34,170 bases of DNA from Bryobacterales bacterium (GTDB lineage: Bacteria; Acidobacteriota; Terriglobia; Bryobacterales; Bryobacteraceae). The stretch spans positions 1 through 34,170 of the forward strand of contig PMTR01000017.1 of NCBI GenBank assembly GCA_003167255.1, written 5' to 3'. How positions within the stretch are numbered: position 1 is the stretch's first letter; each line of letters opens with the position of its first letter. The translations under genes and the position numbers were made by a program. This document shows positions 23,682-31,435 of the stretch, one piece after another. Under the pieces are notes generated by a model. The model was not told where the DNA came from, searched no databases, and saw only the letters and a program-made list of their open reading frames with translations.

Positions 23682-25088
23682 ATGCCCCGACAGCCTGCGG
23701 TTTCGGGCCGGATCCTGATCGTCGACGATGACGAGCGGCAGCGTGCCGCCATGACTGCCATGCTGGCCGATTGCGACTTTGACACCCAGGTCGCCTCCGA
23801 CGGGCAGGAAGCGCTGGAACGGCTCACGGCCTTCAACGCAGACGTCATCGTGGCGGATTTGATCATGCCGCGCATGGACGGCTTTGAACTGCTCCGCCAC
23901 CTGAAGGAACGCGGCGACCTCACCCCGGCGATCACCCTCACCGGCTTCGGCAGCATGGACAAGGCGCTTTCCGCCGTCCATGACCTCAAGGCATTCTGGT
24001 ACCTGGAGAAGCCGGTGGAACCGCGCGCCTTCAAGACCCTTCTGGAACGTGCGATTCGTTACAAAAGGAGTCTGCAGAAAGCCGACGAGCTGAAGCGCGA
24101 CCTGAGCCTTCGCGGCGTACTGGGGGACCTGGTAGGGACTTCCCCGGCGATGCAGCAAATCTTCTCGCTGATCCGGCAGGTGGCGCCCACTTCAGCGCCC
24201 GTATTGATCTGTGGAGAGAGCGGCACCGGGAAGGAGTTGGTGGCGCGGGAGATCCATAAGTGCAGCCCCCGCAGCGATGGGCCTTTTGTCGCGATCAATG
24301 CCGCCGCCTTACCCGAGACTCTGGTGGAGAGCGAGTTATTCGGCCACGAGAAGGGCGCATTTACGGGAGCCATGGAGCGTTCGGCCGGTTGCTTTGAGCA
24401 GGCTCACGGGGGCACTTTGTTGCTCGACGAGATCGGCGAGATGCCGCTCGCTATGCAGCCAAAGCTGCTGCGGGTGATCGAGGACTTGCGAGTGCGGCGA
24501 CTTGGCGGTAAGCACGAAATCGCGGTAGACGCCCGGGTACTTGCCGCGACCAGTCAGGAACTCGGGACGCATTTGCGCGAAGAACTTTACTATCGCTTGA
24601 GTGTCTTCCAGATCGTAGTGCCGCCGCTGCGGGAACATAAAGAAGACATCGCGCCGATTGCCGAAGTGATGCTGCAGAATCTGAACAAGAAACACGGCAC
24701 GCGGGTTACCGGGGTGGAGGCCGAAGTGCTGGAGCTTTTTCAGCGGTATGATTGGCCCGGTAATGTGCGGGAGCTGCGCAATATTCTAGAGCGAGCCGCC
24801 ATCATGGCAGGCGAGGGTCTGATCCGTCTGACGGACCTTTCTTCCTCGGCGTTGGGTGCAAGCCCCGGCCCGTATACACGGCCTTCGCCCGGCTCTGAGG
24901 GGCCTACCACACTCCAGCCTGGGCAGCCACTGGTGAAACTGGAGGAGGCTTACATCAAACTCACCCTCGAGCACGTGCGCGGCAATCGCAAACTGGCCGC
25001 CGAGATGCTGGGGATCAGCTTACGGACGCTGCAGAACCGGATCGCCGCACTACGCGAAGGGGCGAAAGCGACAAATCCGGGGTCGTGA
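23682..25088 (+). CDS. NtrC-type sigma-54-dependent response regulator
   Basis: A 468-residue activator with three domains. The receiver (about 10-125) has acidic DDD15-17, phosphoacceptor Asp59 (IVADLIMP) and Lys110. The AAA+ sigma-54 interaction domain has Walker A GESGTGKE (178-185), the GAFTGA loop (225-230) that contacts sigma-54, and Walker [12 protein letters not shown]. The C-terminus is a Fis-type helix-turn-helix ([18 protein letters not shown]). It should activate RpoN promoters when phosphorylated. No histidine kinase or sigma-54 promoter target is seen beside it, so it is an orphan here. AGGAGG precedes ATG 23682 by only two bases, an unusually tight spacing. Confidence 0.95.
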   Translation: MPRQPAVSGRILIVDDDERQRAAMTAMLADCDFDTQVASDGQEALERLTAFNADVIVADLIMPRMDGFELLRHLKERGDLTPAITLTGFGSMDKALSAVHDLKAFWYLEKPVEPRAFKTLLERAIRYKRSLQKADELKRDLSLRGVLGDLVGTSPAMQQIFSLIRQVAPTSAPVLICGESGTGKELVAREIHKCSPRSDGPFVAINAAALPETLVESELFGHEKGAFTGAMERSAGCFEQAHGGTLLLDEIGEMPLAMQPKLLRVIEDLRVRRLGGKHEIAVDARVLAATSQELGTHLREELYYRLSVFQIVVPPLREHKEDIAPIAEVMLQNLNKKHGTRVTGVEAEVLELFQRYDWPGNVRELRNILERAAIMAGEGLIRLTDLSSSALGASPGPYTRPSPGSEGPTTLQPGQPLVKLEEAYIKLTLEHVRGNRKLAAEMLGISLRTLQNRIAALREGAKATNPGS

Positions 25089-25126
25089 GCGGATTCTCCG
25101 CGACTGAATGCCTCCACTATGGCCCT

Positions 25127-25151
25127 CCGCTCCCTAACGGTCGCGGCTCGG
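25127..25151. repeat. Family C tag, copy
   Basis: CCGCTCCCTAACGGTCGCGG then CTCGG, lying 38 bases past the stop of the sigma-54 regulator. It is the same distance past a stop codon as the copy at 22003. Confidence 0.7.
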
Positions 25152-25190
25152 TGTGGAGGTAGGAGCGTCAGCGAGAGTGAATCGATGGAA

Positions 25191-25268
<78 letters not shown>

Positions 25269-25365
25269 GCAAGGGTCACGCTGACTCTCAAATCGTAACA
25301 CGCCGCACGCGCATTCCGCAAAACGGCAGGTCGAAAAGGATGCAGCACTCTGTTATTGTGGGGGC

Positions 25366-27159
25366 ATGCAAAAATGGCTGATTGTGTGTGTTCCATGCGC
25401 CCTGCTGCTGCTCGGGGGGTGCGCGGGACACCGGGCGACTCCGGAAGAGGCCAAAGCATTTATCGATGCGGCGGAACAGAAGCTGCTCGATCTCAACAAC
25501 GACGCGCAGCGGGCGGACTGGATCAAAGATACCTATATCACCGACGATACGGAGGCGGTGGCGGCGATCATCGACGAGCGCGCCATCAATGCGACGGTGG
25601 GCTATGCCAAGCAGTCGACGCGTTTCGACGGGCTCACGCTGGACGCGGTGACGGCGCGCAAGATCAAGCTGCTGAAACTCTCGCTGACGATCGCCACGCC
25701 CAACGATGCCAAAGAGAGCGAAGAGCTGACGCGCATCACGGCGGGGATGGAAGGCACGTACGGGAAGGGCAAGTATTGTCCGGGCGGGCCGCAGACCTGC
25801 AAGGACCTGGAGGCGCTGAGCAAGATTCTGGCGGAGAGCCGCGACGCCAAACAACTACAGGAAGCCTGGACGGGATGGCATGCGATTGCGCGGCCCATGC
25901 GCAAGGATTTCACGCGCTACGTGGCGCTGGCCAACAAGGGCGCGCAGGAGTTGGGATTCAAGGACAACGGCGCGATGTGGCGCTCGAAATACGACATGGC
26001 GCCCGACGATTTCGCCAAGGAGCTGGACCGCCTGTGGGAGCAAGTGAAGCCGCTGTATCTGTCGCTGCATGCTTATGTGCGGAGCCGGCTGCACCAGAAA
26101 TACGGCGACGCGGTGCCGGCGAGCGGGCCGATTCCGGCATACCTGCTGGGAAATATGTGGGCGCAGGAGTGGGACAACATCTACCCGCTGGTAGCGCCGG
26201 CAAACGCGGACCCGGGGTACGATGTGACGGCCCTGCTGAAGAAGAAGAACACGGACTGGAAGCAGATGGTGAAGTACGGCGAAGGATTCTTCGTCTCGCT
26301 GGGATTCGATCCGCTGCCGCAGACGTTTTGGGAGCGGTCGATGTTCCTGAAGCCGCCGGACCGGGACGTGGTGTGCCACGCGAGCGCGTGGGACGTCGAC
26401 GCAGTCACCGATCTGCGGCTGAAGATGTGCGTGCAGGTGACGGGCGAAGATTTTCTGACGATCCACCACGAGCTGGGGCACAACTTCTACCAGCGGGCCT
26501 ACGACCAGCAGCCGCCGATGTTCCGGGACAGCGCCAACGACGGGTTCCACGAGGCGATTGGCGACACGATCGCGCTTTCGGTGACGCCGGAATACCTGGT
26601 GAAGATCGGGCTGCTGGACAAGGCGCCGGACACTTCGAAGGATATCGGGCTGTTGCTGCACAAGGCGCTGGAGAAGATTGCGTTTCTGCCGTTCGGGCTG
26701 GTGATCGACCAGTGGCGGTGGAAGGTTTTTTCGGGGGAGATTCCGCCGGAGAAGTACAACGAGACGTGGTGGCAGTTGCGGCTGAAATACCAGGGGATCG
26801 CGCCGCCGGTGGGACGCAGCGAGGAGGACTTCGACGCGGGCGCCAAATACCATGTGGCGGCGAATGTGCCGTACATGCGTTATTTTCTGGCGGACATTCT
26901 GCAATTCCAATTTCATCGCGCGCTGGCTCAGACGGCGGGGTGCACGTCACCGCTCAACCGCTGCTCGATTTACGGCAACAAAGAAGCGGGCGCGAAGCTG
27001 ACCGGCATGCTGCAGATGGGTCTGAGCCAACCGTGGCAGGACGCGCTGGAAAAGATTGCGGGCGCGCGCCAGATGGACGCATCGGCGATCCGGGATTACT
27101 TCGCGCCGCTGCAGAAGTGGCTGGACGAGCAGAACCAGGGGAAGCCGGTGGGGTGGTAG
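25366..27159 (+). CDS. M2 family (ACE-like) peptidyl-dipeptidase lipoprotein
   Basis: A 597-residue zinc metallopeptidase of the angiotensin-converting-enzyme family, which removes C-terminal dipeptides. It is a predicted lipoprotein: signal peptide and lipobox LGGC19. The zinc site is HHELGH with His368, Glu369 and His372; the third ligand Glu396 (DGFHEAIGD) is 24 residues further, the same spacing as in human ACE. Other family hallmarks are present (IPAYLLGNMWAQEWDNIYPL, KPPDRDVVCHASAWD, YMRYFLADILQFQFHRAL). Length and motifs are complete, so it should be active at the outer face of a membrane. It is probably monocistronic; the WYL regulator begins 24 bases later on the same strand. Confidence 0.95.
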   Translation: MQKWLIVCVPCALLLLGGCAGHRATPEEAKAFIDAAEQKLLDLNNDAQRADWIKDTYITDDTEAVAAIIDERAINATVGYAKQSTRFDGLTLDAVTARKIKLLKLSLTIATPNDAKESEELTRITAGMEGTYGKGKYCPGGPQTCKDLEALSKILAESRDAKQLQEAWTGWHAIARPMRKDFTRYVALANKGAQELGFKDNGAMWRSKYDMAPDDFAKELDRLWEQVKPLYLSLHAYVRSRLHQKYGDAVPASGPIPAYLLGNMWAQEWDNIYPLVAPANADPGYDVTALLKKKNTDWKQMVKYGEGFFVSLGFDPLPQTFWERSMFLKPPDRDVVCHASAWDVDAVTDLRLKMCVQVTGEDFLTIHHELGHNFYQRAYDQQPPMFRDSANDGFHEAIGDTIALSVTPEYLVKIGLLDKAPDTSKDIGLLLHKALEKIAFLPFGLVIDQWRWKVFSGEIPPEKYNETWWQLRLKYQGIAPPVGRSEEDFDAGAKYHVAANVPYMRYFLADILQFQFHRALAQTAGCTSPLNRCSIYGNKEAGAKLTGMLQMGLSQPWQDALEKIAGARQMDASAIRDYFAPLQKWLDEQNQGKPVGW

Positions 27160-27183
27160 GAGGAGTCGGGGGTTTCCACGTCG

Positions 27184-28167
27184 ATGAGCCAAACGGAACG
27201 GGTGCTGCGGATTCAGCAGATGTTGCAGATCAAGAAGGTCATCCCGCGGGAGGAATTCCTGGGGGAGTTAGAGGTCTCGCTTGCGACCTTCAAGCGCGAC
27301 CTGGAATTCCTGCGTAGCCGGTTTCAGGTCAATATCGAGTGGAACCGGGAACGAGGCGGATACTACTGCGAAGACCTCCGTCCCGGGGCTGGGCAAGGGA
27401 ATATCCCGGGCCCGATGTACAGCGCAAGTGAGATTCATGCGCTACTGCTCATGCAGGACCTTCTCATCCAATTCCAGCCCGGTCTGCTCGAAATCGATCT
27501 CGCACCCCTCCGGCAACGGCTGCAACTGCTGCTCGGCGCCAGGCATTTTGAACCCGACCAGATTCGACGCCGAATTCGCATCCTGCACATGGCGTCCCGT
27601 CCGGTCGACGCCAAATGCTTCCAGTTGGTGAGCATGGCGACGTTGTCCCGGCGGCGTTTGCATTTGACGTACTTCGGTCGTTTCCATAACGAGGAAACCG
27701 TTCGCGAGGTTTCGCCGCAGCGTCTGGTTTACTATCGGGCGAACTGGTACCTGGATTCCTGGTGCCATTTGCGCAACGACCTTCGCAGCTTTGCCTTGGA
27801 CATGATTCGACACGCCGAAATCAGCGATACTCCAGCAGACGAGATCCCGGATGAAGCGCTCGATGCGAACCTTGGCAGTGGCTATGGGATCTTCACCGGT
27901 GCGCCCCAAAACACAGCGGTGTTGCGCTTCGAACCGAATGTCACGCCTTGGGTCTCCCGTGAGATCTGGCACTCCAGGCAGACTCAGCAGATCGAGCCGA
28001 CCGGCCATCTGGTGCTGTCCGTACCCTACTCCGCGGATTACGAGCTCACGATGGACATCCTCCGTTATGGAGCCAACGTCGAGGTCCTCGCGCCTGACGA
28101 CCTCCGCCGGCGCGTGGAAGAGCAACTTCGAGCTGCTGTAAACCGGTATCAGGTAACTTCCTCATAG
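27184..28167 (+). CDS. WYL-domain transcriptional regulator
   Basis: A 327-residue regulator. The N-terminal winged helix-turn-helix (TERVLRIQQMLQIKKVIPRE, SLATFKRDLEFLRSRFQVNI) is followed by a WYL domain (RRRLHLTYFGR, SPQRLVYYRANWYLDSWCHL; W188-Y189-L190) and a WCX-type C-terminal extension (TAVLRFEPNV, GHLVLSVPYSADYELTMDIL). WYL domains sense ligands such as nucleic acids, and proteins of this design control several phage-defence loci (BrxR, CapW). It heads the accessory region, so it may control the genes that follow. Its last codons and about 60 bases of downstream sequence are duplicated at 28996-29096. Confidence 0.9.
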   Translation: MSQTERVLRIQQMLQIKKVIPREEFLGELEVSLATFKRDLEFLRSRFQVNIEWNRERGGYYCEDLRPGAGQGNIPGPMYSASEIHALLLMQDLLIQFQPGLLEIDLAPLRQRLQLLLGARHFEPDQIRRRIRILHMASRPVDAKCFQLVSMATLSRRRLHLTYFGRFHNEETVREVSPQRLVYYRANWYLDSWCHLRNDLRSFALDMIRHAEISDTPADEIPDEALDANLGSGYGIFTGAPQNTAVLRFEPNVTPWVSREIWHSRQTQQIEPTGHLVLSVPYSADYELTMDILRYGANVEVLAPDDLRRRVEEQLRAAVNRYQVTSS

Positions 28168-28227
28168 GGATTCGCCATCTGGCTCACGCCCTGAGCTACC
28201 CGCTGGCTTAGAATCGTTCTTTACTGG
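28127..28227 (+). repeat. Direct repeat, copy 1 (3' end of WYL gene plus downstream)
   Basis: 101 bases aligned without gaps to 28996-29096 (offset 869), with about 10 mismatches. It covers the last codons of the WYL gene (ending NRYQVTSS) and a downstream segment to TTCTTTACTGG, which lies just before the ribosome-binding site of the gene at 28246. Confidence 0.9.
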
Positions 28228-28245
28228 CTGAAGGAGCACAAGGCG

Positions 28246-28758
28246 ATGCAAATCAAGTTGATGGTCGATGAACACGAGGTACAACTCGGGTGTGAAGTAC
28301 TCGAGTCGCTGGTCGGCAATCTTCCGGATGAGGACGAATCGTCGGCCGAGCTGTTTCATAAATTGGCGCAATCGAACATAGCCGGGGTGCGAGAGGCCAT
28401 CGCACGCAAGAGAGTCATCTCGGAGGAAACCGCCGCAAACCTGGCATCCGACTCGAGTCCAGAGGTGATCGGGGCACTCGTGTCTGCACAGTGCGGTAAG
28501 CTCAGCGAATCGGCCCTTGCCCAGATCATTCAGCGCAATTGGACCGGAGTAAACCGGGATATAGCACGAAACGTGGAGGACTACAATCAGAGCTGCATCA
28601 CCGCAGTAGCGAAACTCCTGGCGGATAGCGCCGATCCTTCCGTTCGTGCCGCCCTTGCGTCTAACGGCAGAGCGCCTAAGCTCATTGTGCGGCAACTCTT
28701 GAAGGATCCCGATCCGGAGGTGCGCCGCTTGGCCCAAGACACCCTGAAGGGGCGATAG
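28246..28758 (+). CDS. Alpha-helical repeat (HEAT/LRV-like) protein
   Basis: A 170-residue protein made of short helical pairs. Units such as ETAANLASDSSPEVIGALVS, AKLLADSADPSVRAALASNG and RQLLKDPDPEVRRLAQDTLK carry the D-x-x-x-x-V-R pattern typical of HEAT or leucine-rich-repeat-variant arrays, which bind proteins or nucleic acids. The N-terminal 30 residues (MQIKLMVDEHEVQL) look like a beta-strand element. There is no catalytic motif. AAGGAG lies nine bases before ATG 28246. It sits alone between the two direct repeats with the small ORF at 28833, so it looks like cargo. Confidence 0.75.
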   Translation: MQIKLMVDEHEVQLGCEVLESLVGNLPDEDESSAELFHKLAQSNIAGVREAIARKRVISEETAANLASDSSPEVIGALVSAQCGKLSESALAQIIQRNWTGVNRDIARNVEDYNQSCITAVAKLLADSADPSVRAALASNGRAPKLIVRQLLKDPDPEVRRLAQDTLKGR

Positions 28759-28832
28759 TAACCCAAGCAGCGATTTCCGGCGAATGAGGCAACGGAAATA
28801 AGACCATGAAGAAGGAAGTGAGGGAAACTCAA

Positions 28833-28991
28833 ATGACCATTACCGTTGGCCGTTCGCAAGGTATCCAGTATTGTATTGGCCAACCTTTGTATTTTGGTGG
28901 ACAGTGGTTGCGTATTGACGCCAAATATCCGATTACGGAAAAAGGACTTATAACCAGTTATGCGGTAGTCCTTTCCAAGCCTTCCCATTAA
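28833..28991 (+). CDS. Small protein of unknown function, AT-richer than neighbours
   Basis: A 52-residue ORF starting MTITVGRSQGIQYCIGQPLY and ending AVVLSKPSH. ATG 28833 has GAGGG eight bases upstream; an upstream in-frame ATG at 28806 has only a weak site. Codons are visibly richer in A/T than those of the surrounding genes, which suggests separate origin. No family is recognised. It ends four bases before the second direct repeat. Confidence 0.5.
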   Translation: MTITVGRSQGIQYCIGQPLYFGGQWLRIDAKYPITEKGLITSYAVVLSKPSH

Positions 28992-28995
28992 ATGA

Positions 28996-29096
28996 TTCGA
29001 GCCGCTGCCAACCGGTATCAGGTGACTTCCGCATAGAGATCCGCCATCTGGCTCACGGCCTGCGCTACCCACTGGCTTAGAATCGTTCTTTACTGG
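28996..29096 (+). repeat. Direct repeat, copy 2 (WYL 3'-end remnant)
   Basis: About 90% identical to 28127-28227. Its first bases still read in frame as RAAANRYQVTSA-stop, matching the C-terminus of the WYL regulator (RAAVNRYQVTSS), so it is a remnant of a WYL gene 3' end without the rest of the gene. Confidence 0.9.
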
Positions 29097-29168
29097 TAAG
29101 CAAAGTAATCGGATCAAGGTAACTCGCAGTGACTTGTATTCCGGACGAAAGGGCGCGGTACGTAAACG

Positions 29169-29366
29169 ATGCGACGAAATAGCGGTTTCCAAACGCCGGT
29201 GCGGTGCTTCGTTGCGGTGCGTCCCGGTGATCGGTTCACCATTACCGGACTTGCCGGAACTTTCCTGAAGATTGGCGCGGCCAGTCTCTTGGCTCGGGCG
29301 GTGGCAGCAGTGGGGGCTATGCTGCTCTTGCTGATTATCGCGGCAATTGTATACGTGGCCAGGTAG
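29169..29366 (+). CDS. Small single-pass membrane protein
   Basis: A 65-residue ORF. The first half (RCFVAVRPGDRFTITGLAG) is soluble-looking; the second half is one hydrophobic helix (VGAMLLLLIIAAIVYVA) ending in Arg. The Shine-Dalgarno is weak (AAAGGG far upstream). It is followed 18 bases later by the gene at 29385, so they may be co-transcribed. Small membrane proteins are frequent effectors in defence loci, but function here is unknown. Confidence 0.5.
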   Translation: MRRNSGFQTPVRCFVAVRPGDRFTITGLAGTFLKIGAASLLARAVAAVGAMLLLLIIAAIVYVAR

Positions 29367-29384
29367 CCCTAACGGAGAGCCTAC

Positions 29385-30341
29385 ATGACTGTGAAACCGA
29401 GCGTGAAGATTGCTATTCAATACGAGCCAAGGAGCCGAGGAATTCGCCTGGCGCTGGCGTATTGTCGAATCCGGCGCGGTTCTGGGCCGTTCTTTGACCT
29501 GTACGGCTACTGTATTGGCTACGAAGGCGGCGGAGTTTATGAGGACTGGCCTTTCCACGTCGGAGAACAGATCGGTGTAGGCTTTATCAACTACACCCCC
29601 GCCAACGAAGGCTGTGGGTGGGCCGATGACTGCATCGGCGTCAGCGGCCTGGCCGGGCAAGAATTTGCCGCGGGCGTCGAGTCTCTCTTGAATTTCGTCC
29701 AAGATCGCCTAATGACGCGCTGGTGTTGCTATACCGATGAGGGCGAGGGCGATCCGGATTTAACCCCAGCGGCCAAGAGACGTCTCAATTGCGAGAGACG
29801 AAAGGTCTTCTATACGTCTCCAGACTTCAATGAGGAGCTTTTGGCGTTCCTTTCGCCCGAATGGGGGATCTCCGTAACGTTTGGAGAAGCGGCGGATGAA
29901 TGGGATCGCGCTTTCTCAGAAGTTCGGAAGCGGAAGCGCGCCAAGCGGAACGGGTTCATCGCGGCCCTCGTCAAATACCCGCAATTAATCGAAAATGGTC
30001 TCCGGCTTTTGAGTAATGAGGCTATCGGCCGGTGCGGAAGGAATAAATTGGTGTTTGCCGCCGACCAAGGCGGCGAACTCGTGGTTGCATGCCAATGGGA
30101 ACCAATCACCGAACGCGACGGAGAACGGATCACCACGCTAAAACGGGACCTCCTCTCATCGGAGCACGGGAACACGCGACTGATGGTGGTAGCCCTCGGC
30201 ATTGACCCTGCCGTCCGCCAAGTCCTGGACAGGGAGGGCATTTCCTGCCGCTGGATCGGCTGGGGAGAACTATGCCGCTTTCTCGACGAACATGGCGAGC
30301 GGAAGCTGTCAGAGGTTTTCAAAACCAGGAATATTCCCTGA
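29385..30341 (+). CDS. Protein with a degenerate NucS-like (PD-(D/E)XK) domain
   Basis: A 318-residue protein of unknown function. Residues 1-180 match nothing I know (VGFINYTPANEGCGWADDCI, several Cys). Residues about 190-300 follow the NucS/DUF91 nuclease pattern: ALVKYPQLIENGLRLL with Glu203, a strand CGRNKLVFAADQGGELVVAC, then RLMVVALGIDPAVRQVLDRE and GISCRWIGW. In active members the strand reads GR-x-D-L and V-E-x-K; here these are GRNKL and VACQW, so the catalytic Asp and Glu/Lys are missing. It probably binds rather than cuts. The ATG 29385 has GGAG seven bases upstream. It lies in the same strand group as an intact NucS-like gene at 31436. Confidence 0.55.
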   Translation: MTVKPSVKIAIQYEPRSRGIRLALAYCRIRRGSGPFFDLYGYCIGYEGGGVYEDWPFHVGEQIGVGFINYTPANEGCGWADDCIGVSGLAGQEFAAGVESLLNFVQDRLMTRWCCYTDEGEGDPDLTPAAKRRLNCERRKVFYTSPDFNEELLAFLSPEWGISVTFGEAADEWDRAFSEVRKRKRAKRNGFIAALVKYPQLIENGLRLLSNEAIGRCGRNKLVFAADQGGELVVACQWEPITERDGERITTLKRDLLSSEHGNTRLMVVALGIDPAVRQVLDREGISCRWIGWGELCRFLDEHGERKLSEVFKTRNIP

Positions 30342-30405
30342 ATCTGGCCGCACTTTTCCGCTGCTGGGAGTGGCACAGGTCCGCATGCACAACTGGAGGT
30401 ACTTT

Positions 30406-31071
30406 ATGAGATCCACAAATAATGGAGCGTTCAACGGAAGTTCTAACGCAAGGCCGGCACAGTCCGGGGGGTTGTTGTCTCCCGACGAACTGGCGCTGCC
30501 CGCAGTCTGTGGACAGACCGGCAAACCCTTTGTGATGGTGGTCCGGCGGCAAGGGCGCGGTGTGCTCGAACTCATTCGAGCGGTCGTGATTGAGCCCTCG
30601 CCTTCGGTGAGCGGTGTGCCAGTCCGCCGTGCGGATCCACCGCCCCGGACGCAGACCCGTGCCCCGAGCCGCGCTGCGCTGAATGGCGGAGCAGGTGGAG
30701 GAATGTCAGAAGACCGGGACGTATCCTTCCAGGCGCTCAATATGAGCGGCAGAATCCATATCGGCAGCCTGTACGATGGCTGCCCGCATTGCTGCGCGCG
30801 AGGGTATTTCCGTTGCAGCAAATGTGAGCTGTTCTCCTGTTGGAGCAGGCACAACCGGAAACCACACCTCGACCATATCGATCTTTGGTGCGCAGCCTGC
30901 CGGTTGTGGAGGTGCTTCTCGGATGACGACGACGATGATGATTCATGGAGCGAGTTGACAGCGTACGCTGCGCGTGAGAACAAGGTTGACCTACAAAGCC
31001 GCCTTGCTCCCGAATCAACCAGGCGGGACCAGATTAACCGGGCAACTTCGATAAGGGGTTACTTGAAATAG
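30406..31071 (+). CDS. TerY-C-like cysteine-rich zinc-binding protein
   Basis: A 221-residue protein. The N-terminal 110 residues are low in structure (Pro/Arg/Gly-rich, with a PAVCGQTGKPFVMVVRRQG segment). Residues 120-172 form a compact Cys cluster: Cys126, 129, 130, 137, 140, 145, 162, 165, 170 (DGCPHC...CSKCELFSCW...CAACRLWRC), the pattern of the TerY-C zinc-binding domain, followed by a run of seven Asp and a SELTAYA segment. TerY-C is usually fused to a vWA domain near kinase and PP2C phosphatase genes; none of these are seen here. The start at ATG 30406 is fixed by GGAGG six bases upstream; the longer open frame to 30202 overlaps the previous gene. Confidence 0.6.
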   Translation: MRSTNNGAFNGSSNARPAQSGGLLSPDELALPAVCGQTGKPFVMVVRRQGRGVLELIRAVVIEPSPSVSGVPVRRADPPPRTQTRAPSRAALNGGAGGGMSEDRDVSFQALNMSGRIHIGSLYDGCPHCCARGYFRCSKCELFSCWSRHNRKPHLDHIDLWCAACRLWRCFSDDDDDDDSWSELTAYAARENKVDLQSRLAPESTRRDQINRATSIRGYLK

Positions 31072-31105
31072 CGATAATGCGCGGGTCTGTGCCGAGGGCG
31101 TGGCG

Positions 31106-31219
31106 ATGACCGACTCTTCGAACCAGGTCGCGCGAGCCAAGGAGCAATTCGAACGTAACGAGAAAGCAATGGCCCGAACGGGAGCCAGCACTTCTCTCCT
31201 TGCGTGCATCCCGCAGTAA
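31106..31219 (+). CDS. Possible 37-residue small protein
   Basis: A short ORF with a good ribosome-binding site (GAGGG seven bases before ATG 31106). It starts MTDSSNQVARAKEQFERNEK and ends SLLACIPQ, with a charged helical front like the first helix of a larger protein. It could be a genuine small protein or the broken start of a lost gene. The rest of the 31072-31435 interval holds nothing else that I can support. Confidence 0.35.
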   Translation: MTDSSNQVARAKEQFERNEKAMARTGASTSLLACIPQ

Positions 31220-31435
31220 AAACTGGTGACGCGTGTGAAGACGGCCGGGGCGCTCTCGGCCAAGGGTCTCCTGCCTGGCAGACTTGAGGCCGGAGGGCGT
31301 CGGCCCACGGTGAGACCTCGGCCCTGGCCGCGCAATGCTACAATTGTCGCTCATTATTTCGTGCAATAACCATTCCACCTGCTCTGATGTCAGCGGGACT
31401 CAGTCTGTGGAATCCTTGTCACTTCGGAGAACGAA

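Noticed and set aside
25356-27317. Long plus-strand ORF (653 codons) overlapping the M2 peptidase
   Set aside because: It is a Gly/Ala/Arg-rich shadow frame; the peptidase frame has all family motifs.
29810-30376. 188-codon minus-strand ORF
   Set aside because: Antisense shadow of the 29385 gene, whose start has a good ribosome-binding site.
31015-31378. Minus-strand ORFs between the TerY-C-like and NucS-like genes
   Set aside because: No ribosome-binding site, no motif, and overlap with the 3' end of the plus-strand gene.
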